In this document: positions 12,460 through 21,800 of the stretch, in pieces
Numbering within the stretch: the stretch's first letter is position 1
Layout of the letters: every line of letters starts with the position of its first letter
From: Spongilla lacustris
Taxonomy: Eukaryota; Porifera; Demospongiae; Spongillida; Spongillidae
Reading direction: 5' to 3'
NCBI GenBank assembly: GCA_949361645.1
Contig: OX442428.1
Coordinates: 7,476,964-7,540,963 of the forward strand
DNA length: 64,000 bases
Translations under genes and position numbers: made by a program
The notes under the pieces: generated by a model
Databases searched by the model: none
Told to the model about the DNA's origin: nothing
What the model saw: the letters and a program-made list of their open reading frames with translations, nothing else

Positions 12460-12830
12460 CCTGCACTCCTCCCCTCCCCTTACCTACCACTACTCACACT
12501 CCTTCCCTTTCCTGTCACTATGCCTACTACTACCCCTACGCCTCCCCTCCTACCACTACTCCTCCCCTCCCCTCCTATACCCCTACTCCTTCTACTCCTT
12601 CCCTTTCCTGTCACTATGCCTACTACTGCCCCTAATCCTCCCCTCCTACCCTACTCCTTCCCTCCTACCCCTACTCCTCCTCTATCCCTACTCCTCCCCT
12701 ATCCCTACTCCCTCCCTATCCCTACTCCCTCCCCTCCTACCCGTACTCCTCCCCTCCTACCCGTACTCCTCCCCTCCTACCCCTACTCCTCCCCTCTTAC
12801 CCCTACTCCTCCCCTTATACATACTTACAA
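12460..12830. repeat. Polypyrimidine minisatellite (CTCCCCTCCTACCCCTA-like)
   Basis: An irregular array of C/T-rich units (variants of CTCCTCCCCTCCTACCCCTA) is almost free of purines on the plus strand. It is flanked by inverted copies of the KWKC..EC coding block (12190-12300 on plus, 12846-12954 on minus). All frames are open only because of composition. Confidence 0.8.
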
Positions 12831-12845
12831 CTTCTATTTTACTAA

Positions 12846-12954
12846 TAGTGAGCAGCTGACACTCATTTGCGCATTTCCATTTTAGTGGATGCATGCTGTC
12901 ATGCCTACATGTACACTGTATATTCTCTGCCACTACATACCTACCATTAAACAA
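12846..12954 (-). repeat. Inverted second copy of the Helitron-type KWxCxxEC block
   Basis: The minus strand encodes GRYVVAENIQ, then HPLKWKCANECQLLT, clearly related to the plus-strand block at 12190-12300. The two copies form an inverted pair around the polypyrimidine array. Confidence 0.6.
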
Positions 12955-12960
12955 AACATG

Positions 12961-13582
12961 GGAGTCATTATCTGAAGTCCAAGTCAGTGAAACAGAAATT
13001 TTAACATTGTCTGACCCTGAATAATTTTGAATGACTGAAGTTCCAGCAAAAATTCATATTGTGGGGCAAACATTGGTTGACGTAATGCCTTAAAGTTAAA
13101 CTTCAGGAGATAAATTAAAATCTGGATGATCAATCTCTACATGATTGAGCAGTGGTCAGATGCATGTACAGTACACATCGTCACTAAAAACAGTTCTTGT
13201 GGATGGGCATGTGCAAGCATTGTGACTGCTTGTGAAGCACCCTGCTTGTTAAGTACATTTAAGCATGCTGAATGTATTATCCGTGAGGTGAAGTTGAGAT
13301 GACACAGATCACTTTAATTTGCAGAGTACTGTAACGCCTGTTGCTGTCATATGAAGAAGAAAACAGACTTATATGAGAAGATAAAGTTTCGCTGGTATCA
13401 CTACTTTTATATTAAAACTGAGTAACATTGTTGATAGACTGAACAATATTTATCATCCATGGCTGAGTTAGAAATTCTATATACCAAGTTTAGGCAGTAG
13501 CAAATGTGGTCGGTTAATATGTTTAGATTGTATCATGACTTTTTGAAAGCATATGCATCCAGTTATGAATAAAAAGCAATGA
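12961..13582. other. Non-coding stretch, nothing recognised
   Basis: No open frame with familiar motifs and no repeat was noticed. Confidence 0.35.
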
Positions 13583-13869
13583 AACTAGTATATAAAAACA
13601 TTCTCTATGAGAAAGTATATAGGATTTGAAGGCAATAGTGGTGTAAAAAACAGGGAAACAAGGGTTGAATGATAAGGAAAAACGAAATAGTCCTATATTT
13701 AGCCCAGCACACATTGTCGAACATTACATTGTGCGTGCATGTGCTAAATATAGGACTATTTAGTTTTTCCTTATCATTCAACCCTTGTTTCCCTGCTTTT
13801 TACACCACTATTGCCTTCAAATCCTATATACCACCAACTTTCTCATAGAGAATGTTTTTATATACTAGT
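13583..13869. mobile_element. Hairpin MITE, family 1
   Basis: This is a foldback element with arms of about 125 bp. The left end is ACTAGTATATAAAAACATTC and the right end is its inverted copy. The arms share TATAGGATTTGAAGGCAATA. The central spacer is AACATTACATTGTGC-like. The same outer-arm sequence occurs in the element at 21979-22245, which makes this a family. It has no coding capacity. The superfamily is undetermined because no clear target duplication is seen. Confidence 0.75.
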
Positions 13870-13935
13870 ACACTAAAACGTAAGGTACAATTTTTTGCTT
13901 ACTGAGATAAAAATTATTAAAACGCTAATAACTGG

Positions 13936-14190
13936 GTTTTTAAAAATGGTATTCAGTATCCCCACTGACCCCGCTGGCAGTTGGTTGGCACATGAAGAAA
14001 CAAACATGCTGCTTTCAAGTACAGAATCCTTGAAACACACATAATTCCAATCTGACACCATTGAACCATTCAAACATGTGGAAACTATTCATATCATTAT
14101 AACACGCGCGTGCACAGGTCATCTTCAGTAATGTTCACACATCTACCGACCACATATACATGTATAAGGATATTTCACAGATGCAATAGT
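13936..14190 (-). pseudogene. Third copy: 3' end of the lectin gene, fragment
   Basis: From 13950 to 14190 the sequence matches the 3' flank and last part of lectin exon 3 in copies A and B, including the minus-strand codons for YPY..GRCVNITED. Similarity ends abruptly at about 14190 within the exon. It is a truncated remnant showing the locus was copied at least three times. Confidence 0.7.
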
Positions 14191-14382
14191 GACTCCCATA
14201 ACTTTTATTTTACTTTATTTTTTTTATTACCGAACGACTCTCCCGAAAATATTACGTACGCGTGATGGTCTCAATGAGTAGTTCCACTTTGTTTTTTGCC
14301 CCCCCAATTGCATCATACATTATGCTGATGAGTCTGGGTACGAGACTACTGTATTCGCCCTCTACATGTAGCTTTGCACACG

Positions 14383-15401
14383 CAGTGGCGGATACAGGGG
14401 AGGGGGGGGTTCCAGGGGTTGAAACCCGGCCCCCCTCGAACCTGAATATGAATATAATTAATGTATAATTAGCGTATGATCGGCGCACGTGAGCTATACA
14501 TTTATACGGAGAGTTCACCGTGAAGTTGCTAAACAGGTTATTCTTATTGCTTATTCATTAGTTAGTTCTATATACATTTTAGTTCTGTAAACTGCGAGAT
14601 ATGTAGTAGGCTGGTATTTATACGTATACGTAAATCTAAATGTATTCCAAAATGCTAACCCGTGGTCGTAATAGAGCGATTCTTTCCGCAGTTATTTTGA
14701 TTGGTGCGCTAGTATTAGTACCCATCAAAGTTGAATGCACCTTGCTGCAAGCTTTTAGAGATGATGGTAAATTTTAACAAAGAAAGTATGTAACGTACAA
14801 TGGCGAATGCAAATCTGCAAAGTTGAATGCACCTTGCTGCAAGCTTTTAGAGATGATGGTAAATTTTAACAAAGAACGTATGTAACGTACAATGGCGAAT
14901 GCAAATCTGCAGCCCTTTAAAAACCACAATATTAATAGCCTGGGAACCAGAACGTAATGGAGTACGTGGCACGCATTTATTGGTTATAATTGCCTCCGTT
15001 TCTAATCCCCCTATACATGTACAATCTGTGGAAAAATTGGAATGAGTACAAAAAATATTTTCGCGCGACAATGTCACACGGTTCACTGCTTGAAGTAGGT
15101 CATCTGCCGGGAATCAGTGTGATGGTGAATTTTAAGTGGCTCAAATAGCAAAGAAAAGCGCATGCATGTACCAATACAGCCATTTAAATCCGTAGAACCA
15201 CAATAGCCTGGAAACCAGAGTGGCACACATTTATTAGTGTTGATTGCCTTAGTTTCCATTGGCAAAAAAATCTGTGGAAAAATTAGAATGTGCACTACAA
15301 AAATTTTCGCGCGCGAAGCGCGCGCCCTTCCCCTTCATTAACTATTCATGTGGAACCCCCCCCCCCCCCCCCCCCTCGCCAAAATCCTGCATCCGCCCCT
15401 G
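14383..15401. mobile_element. Non-autonomous hAT-like element, 5-bp target duplication ACACG
   Basis: Ends are CAGTGGCGGATACAGG and CCTGCATCCGCCCCTG. They are flanked by ACACG at 14378-14382 and 15402-15406. The interior has no transposase but contains imperfect tandem copies of a block starting near TTGAATGCACCTTGCTGCAA (14731 and 14822), with a diverged further copy around 15100-15300. A C20 run lies near the right end (15356-15375). The ends belong to the same CAGGGGCGGATCC-type family as 16641-18022, 40816-48480 and 48524-58748. Confidence 0.85.
14731..14910. repeat. 90-bp tandem duplication inside the hAT-like element
   Basis: Two nearly identical copies begin with TTGAATGCACCTTGCTGCAA and run to GGCGAATGCAAATCTGCA. 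They differ at about one base (AAAGAAAG versus AAAGAACG). Confidence 0.85.
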
Positions 15402-15823
15402 ACACGCATACTGTTGTTGTGCGCAAGCGGGTACGTATACGCGGTATATACGTATCTAACGCACGATACTCCTCGTGTATAACATTCTGCATATACATGC
15501 AGGTGCGACTTCCATTCATTTCAGTTCAGCATCTAAAGTTTTATATCGGTATTGAATCGCTGGACGTGGACTGCCACTATTCTGGAATGGACTTCTATTT
15601 CTGCTCTCAGTTGAATGGTGATACACACCGTGACACATTATGCGATAATGCTTACGTAATGAGTCTGGCCTTGGGTATGAGACTAGCCGGACCATTAGTT
15701 TCTTTTCTCTGCCTCACCTGAGAGTGGTTTGAAACTTTAATTACAACTTTATCAGCCATGCATGTGTAATATATCAGTTGACCCAAAATGGAAACTGATA
15801 TGGTCTTGAACCCAGACCTTATA
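15402..15823. other. Non-coding stretch
   Basis: Nothing is recognised apart from the TA target site at 15822-15823 of the next element. Confidence 0.35.
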
Positions 15824-16351
15824 CAGTGCTTCTCACAAAGAGAGGGAAAAATGAAAATGCCTTGTTTTTTAGTCATAACTCTGTAACCAAACATGATTTT
15901 GAAACACCAATTACATTGTTGGAATCAGCATGTATTTTTGCATCATCCTGTGAGTTTATGTTGTGTCGCGTGATGTATTTTCGTTTCAGGATCACAACAA
16001 GTAACATAGGGTTAAAACAACATTTTTTGTTTATAACTCATGAACGCAATGGAGTTAAGGTTTGAAATTTACAGCACAACTGCACCATCATAGTCTGCAT
16101 GTCCATGAGCAGTTTGATTGTTACAGCCTTTCTAGTTATGGAGATCGGTTCAAGATTATAAAAATTTGAAGGTGGGTAGCGGTTAAGAAAAAAACTTCAG
16201 AAAACTTCCGAAGTAAGGTTTGATTTTTGTTTGTTACATTGCAAAGTCCCTGTAGTTAATACATGGAACATTGTACTCTTATCCTTCATTGCGATCATAA
16301 GTTGCAATTTGCCAAAGTTCAAAATTCCATTATCGGATAGAAATTTTGATT
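15824..16351. repeat. Left long terminal inverted repeat
   Basis: About 510-530 bp matches 18134-18641 in reverse complement with scattered differences. Confidence 0.85.
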
Positions 16352-16640
16352 ATTGATGACGTATCAAAACATGATGTCATTGTAGTGATGACGCGTTGTT
16401 GTGATTTGTCGGGAATAACTCTTAAACTGTATCAGTAAAGAATGCCTGTTCTACAAATTTGTGTTCTCAACAGGCAAGCCAGAGTTGGCTACCCCTTGCT
16501 CGACCGCTCTTGCACAACCACAGTAACACCTTCTACCTCCCAACTTCTTCGCTTTCTATTTCTGGTACCCACCGATACATGTGTGCATATCAGGTAGGTT
16601 CTGGAAAAACAAGTACCAGAAACAGAATCACAGAAGACTT

Positions 16641-18022
16641 CAGGCGCTGATCCAGGAATTTAGGAGGGGGGGGGGGGGGGTGACTGGACCTGGGGTGGTA
16701 AAAGGGGGTGGGTGCGAGTTTTTTTACTGGCGGTAGATATCTTATGCATGATAAAGTGTTATCTTTAGGACAGGTGCACTCATCGTATCAGATTTTTCAC
16801 TGAGTTCATTTTGCCAGCTTTCCGTCAAAGATGTTGAAGTTCCGCGGCAAGTCCTTATTGGACTTTTTCAAGTTCAACTCGGAAAGTGAAATACTCAAAG
16901 GTCCTGATCACAGCGTGTCATCAGTATCTGGCCTACCAGTTACTTGTGTATCCTACAAGTCCGAATCTATGGATGATAATGCCGATACAGATTCTGATTT
17001 GGAAGCAGTATACATGTATATCTCAATCAGCATATTAATGACGGGTGTAAAACCTCCTCGGCAGAACTTCCTAACACTGATCCACTGATCATGCAGACAT
17101 GAGGAGCAGTGAGAGGAATAGGATCCTGCTCAGGATGTCTGTACAAGATGCAATCTGACAGTCAAGAACATTGAATGATAATGAAAGATATCAGTACTGA
17201 TATCTGAGCAAGACAGGCTTGCAGATGCTGTTTTAATTTAAAATACTGTATGATTTAGCGTTGCTGGAGTAAGGAAAAGGAAACAGGCTAAATTTCAGAG
17301 ACGTTGGCTTCAAGATTATAAATGGCTCTAACATGAAGGATGTCTCAAGAAGGTATCAATACTGTGGCTGTCCATTCACAAATCTTGTAGGATTTAGCTA
17401 TGTATGCACAATCAACTGATCGTAAATGAGAATCTATCTTGCAGGAATATTTTTCAAGTAATTTCTCGGACCTATTATGGTTTGTAAATAGTGAGTACAC
17501 AAAAGCACCTAAACTACTACTTTTCGCTTTGCGACAGAATCTAAATGCATGGCAGGCACCAAGCAATGCAAAGAATTTTAGATTGAATTTTGAAGTTTTC
17601 CTTATTTATAATTAGGAGTATCAATCATTCACACAAATGCACCATAGAAAGTTGTGTAGTGAATCAGTGTTGTATGAGTAAATCACAACTTTCATATGAT
17701 GTTTTTGTGTAAATGATTGACATATTTGGTAACTTAGTATCATCATGCAGTTTAAAGATGTGCACTGGCAACTATATGCTTACATTGATTTTTCTTTCGT
17801 GCAATGTACTAGTCACAATTATTATGCATGTATCAAAATAAACATCTGATCACACCAAAGCGTCATGATCCTTTTTTCACCCCTAAAATGGAAGCTGTTG
17901 AACAGAAAAGTTATTAGCCCTCAAACAGAAATTGCTGATAGTTCTCAATCAGTATTTTAGTATTCGTAAATAATTATTTGAGGAAGGGGGGGGGGGGGGG
18001 GGGGGATCTGGATCAGCCCCTG
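16641..18022. mobile_element. hAT-like element nested in the TA element, 5-bp target duplication GACTT
   Basis: Ends are CAGGCGCTGATCCAGGA and TCTGGATCAGCCCCTG, with GACTT at 16636-16640 and 18023-18027. G15 and G20 runs lie just inside the ends. A short open frame at 16831-17088 begins MLKFRGKSLLDFFKF and has a Ser/Asp-rich stretch. It resembles the start of some hAT proteins (an R-S-L-L-D-F-F pattern) but stops after about 85 residues. This is a non-autonomous deletion derivative. Confidence 0.85.
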
Positions 18023-18133
18023 GACTTGGAAACTGCTGCATGTGCCAGAAGCCATTGCGTTATTATTACTACGATAATGTAATCAGTTGTGACGTCAAAG
18101 TGGACGATAATACCTTAACGTATACGGAAAAAC

Positions 18134-18641
18134 GTTAAAATTTCTATCCGATAATGGAATTTTTAACTTTGGCAAATTGCAACTTATGACGGATAAGCTT
18201 TAAATGTTTCATATATTAACTACAGGGACTTTGCAATGTAACGAACAAAGAATTAAACCTTACCTCGGAACTTTTCTCTTAACCGCTACCCACCTTCAAT
18301 TTTTTACAATCTTGAACCGATCTCCATAACTAGAGGGCGTGTAACAATCAAACTGCTCATGGACATGCAGATTATGATGATGCAGTTGTGTTGTAAATTT
18401 GAAGCATTAACTCCATTGCATTCATGAGTTATAAACAAAAAATGTTGCTTTAACCCTATGTTACTTGTTGTGGTCCTGAAACGAAAACACATCACGTGAC
18501 ACAACATAAATTCACAGGATGATGCAAAAATACATGCTGATTCCAACAATGTAATTGGTGTTTCAAGATCATGTTTGGTTACAGAGTTATGGCTAAAAAA
18601 CAAGACATTCTCATTTTCCCCTCTCTTTGTGAGAAGCACTG
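18134..18641. repeat. Right long terminal inverted repeat
   Basis: This is the reverse-complement partner of 15824-16351. Open frames in the two arms (15826-16065 plus, 18304-18639 minus) give similar peptides only because of this. Confidence 0.85.
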
Positions 18642-18831
18642 TAGTACCTGTAGAGCCCAGATTTCATTTAACCTTGTGCCATCTACATGTATACATGTAT
18701 CTACTGTACAGATATACCAATGGTGGTGTGATGTTATTTTGTGGTTGGAAGATGAACAACACTCAGTACATGTACATTACACCTAATATAGCATTCAATA
18801 AAATAGATCATATAACAACCAAATGACTAAA
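18642..18831. other. 3' flank of lectin copy B
   Basis: Non-coding, AT-rich, with TACATGTA repeats. It includes AATAAA (18799-18804), a possible polyadenylation signal on the plus strand only. No strong minus-strand signal was located. Confidence 0.35.
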
Positions 18832-21800
18832 TCACAATTCATCTTCAGTAATGTCCACACATCTACCGACCACATAAGGATATTTCACAGATGCAATACT
18901 TCCATCCTCCTCCTTCTTCCACTTCTGATCTTCTCCACCATTGGAGTTGCTAACAAAACATTTGGTATGTCCTCCTCCATCAACCTGATAGGTGAGCACC
19001 TTTCCATGTAGCCATGAAACAACTACATAGTGTCCATTGGACAAGGGGTGGAGGTACCACTGTTGGCTATCAGTGGGTGGGGCAGCTTTGGGATTGAATA
19101 CAGCAGCTGCTCCATTAGCTTTGCTGACAGAACCATTGGCTTCATGCTCCAGGTCAAGTACATGATCATCAGTGTGATGTTGGATGTACATGTAGTATGT
19201 GGAACACTGCAGCACAAAAATACAGTTGTGTAAGTAGCAAATTAATAATACATGTATAATTATGCAAATTTACATTGTATATGGCTTCAGGATGATATTG
19301 AAACATATAACATGTACATGTACATGCCACAACGGTCATACCCAGACTGAGTTTCTGTTTACTTCATTGTCATTGATATATGCTTATATATGAAAAAGTA
19401 GTGATGAATTAAGAGCATGTTAATTAATACAATTTTTACACACTGATCTGTACTATGAATATATTACAAATACAATATTGAACACAATCAGATAAAAAAA
19501 TTATCAGTTGAGAAGTTTCGTCACACAGGGTGATCATTACACTAATCGGTTCTAAATTAATACAGACTTACATTCTTAATGCTGAAATGCACACGATCAG
19601 TTGTTTTCAAATCAGTGAGGAAAAGTGTATGGTTTTCAGGCTGCTTAAAAAACACTTTATTTAATGTCTTGGACACAATGTAGGAGCCATCTCGTTTCCA
19701 ATGTTGGCTTTCATCTTCATCCTTACGTTCAGCAGCCTTCACATACAGACCCTCTTCACCACCTTTACAGTATAAAGCTTTTCCATCCAACTTCGAAACA
19801 ATTAAAAAACTTTTATCGGATTGGCCATGTAAATATTCAATGTACCATCGTTGGGCATCAGTAGATTGAGATGTGTAGTGAGTACCTGCAGCAACGGCTG
19901 TATCGGTTATTTGGACACATCTATTGCATTCAGTACAGCTGCTGCTGTCATGATTAATTGGTAATGTTGTCTTATAACATTTCTTTTGGCATTCGATGTA
20001 GTAAATTGGAACAATCTGTGAATATATATGTACATGTACATGATTAATATCAAAGATTTCACTATTCAAGCAGCAATAATTAAGTTGAATATTGTGCATA
20101 AAATTAGATTATTGAGATAAAGATTATTCTTTTCCCATGCAAACGTTCATCCTGCCTGGACTACAAAGTCCTATGTCTACTACATGTATGCAGTGGGATG
20201 AACCTTTCACTTGTCTGATCTAATGAAAGGCCTTTATTGTAAGGGCATCTAGTACGGATGAAAGAATCAATTTTTGAAGGCTAAATTCATTAATTAAATG
20301 TTACACCACCATCATATATACATGTACAGGTAAATATCAAGATCAATTTTCACATATAAAAGGAATTATTGGGTGATTATTGACTGTGCTACACACCTAG
20401 TGATGGATTTAATGCATGAAAATCTATGTAGGACAGACAATAAAATAAAATAGGCAGTTTCCCTTTGAAGATGAGAATATGTTGGCACTCGTTGCCTGCA
20501 TGGTCCATTATTGCAACCTGTTTTCACACAGGATGTGTGTGTTCCTTGTGTCACTTGGGCTGCCTCTTATTCGACTGTGGGGGGGGGGGGGGGGGGGGGG
20601 GGGGGAGTAGGAAACGAACATGGGTCCAGCAGGCATCTGTCAGTGACCTGATTCTATATTGACATGAATGTATTAAATGCTGAATGAGTGATGTGATGTC
20701 CAAAAACTCGAGTGCATGCTAGTCTCGACTGAAGGAAAAAGTGATCAGTGTAAGCATTCAGTTTCTGTAAAAACCATTGATAAGTGGAAGGCAGAGAACA
20801 ATACGGCATTACTCAAGCAAGAGCCTTAGTTTGACTACAGTACAATGAAGTCAATGGGGAAAGCATAAATGTACTTTGGGCTTGAGCAAAAGGCTATTAA
20901 GCTGTAGGAGCTATAATGGATGTTATGTATCCCTTAAGCGGACCAGTTGTGGGTCATTTGTGTGAAATGACCCATGCTCATTTGATCTACAAAATGTAAA
21001 TCAGTGACTGGGAGACACTTTGATTTTGTGTATGGAATGTTTAGTTGCATCTATAAGGCTTAAGTTGCTTGCTACATGATTTATTTATACTGTTTATATA
21101 CACTTTTTACTTCTGCCCAATTTATATACATATGCATGTTCAATATTGTTTGGACATTTCGTCTGACCAATTTTGGAATCTCATTGCTCCCCCTGCTTCC
21201 TAAGTCGGTCAGGCATCTTAAAGATGTCGTTTCAAAGCTGCCTTAATGGCATCAACAATGTCAGTAAAGATGCTGTGTGCAGTGGAGCTGTGAAACAAAT
21301 GATGATCAGATAACCACTGTACAAATAGGATCATCTTGAAAGGGTTTCACCAACTGAAAAGCATCATGATTTCCATGAAACAATGAGAGCTACATGTACA
21401 GTGTACTACAATAACTAGTTATTTAGAAGTAGACTATCCTTCCTGAATGAACTGTTGTATAATAATAGTGATGAGGCAGTCAATGCTGTGCTGGTATTTA
21501 AAAGGTAGACATGAAGAATTTGTTGGGTTACACCAGACAGAAAACTATGCTAACTCAAGATGTCCTTAAAGTTTCTGAAGATCACTTCAAGTTGTTATGC
21601 TCTTTCCTCCATGATCAAGTCCCAAGAGTTTGTTCCAGGCAGATGGCAAACAATGACAGTGGCAGAGATATCGGCCATGCTGGTCAAAATGTCTCACCTA
21701 TAGGGGGCTCGGCATTTCCTTACTTTTTTACACAATTGGTGTCTTACAGATTCTAAATCACCAATTTTGCACTGACTCGTTTTTATCTCACTTCAGTGAT

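Larger units (their letters stand above)
15824..18641. mobile_element. Long-inverted-repeat element with TA target duplication
   Basis: Ends are CAGTGCTTCTCACAAAGAG and its inverted copy, flanked by TA (15822-15823, 18642-18643). The inverted repeats are unusually long: about 15824-16351 against 18134-18641. Without the nested hAT-like insertion the element is about 1.4 kb. The TA target suits the Tc1/mariner group or other TA-target elements. No transposase is visible, so it is non-autonomous. Confidence 0.85.

Noticed and set aside
12402..12885. Pro/Leu/Thr-rich open frames
   Set aside because: Generated by the polypyrimidine array; all three frames are open.
15826..16065. Open frame similar to one at 18304-18639
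   Set aside because: Both lie in the arms of the same long inverted repeat, so the similarity is not evidence of coding.
18832..18846. C-terminal EDEL in lectin copy B as an ER-retention signal
   Set aside because: Copy A ends KDDM at the same place, the signal normally needs K/H-D-E-L, and a signal peptide is not established for this part.
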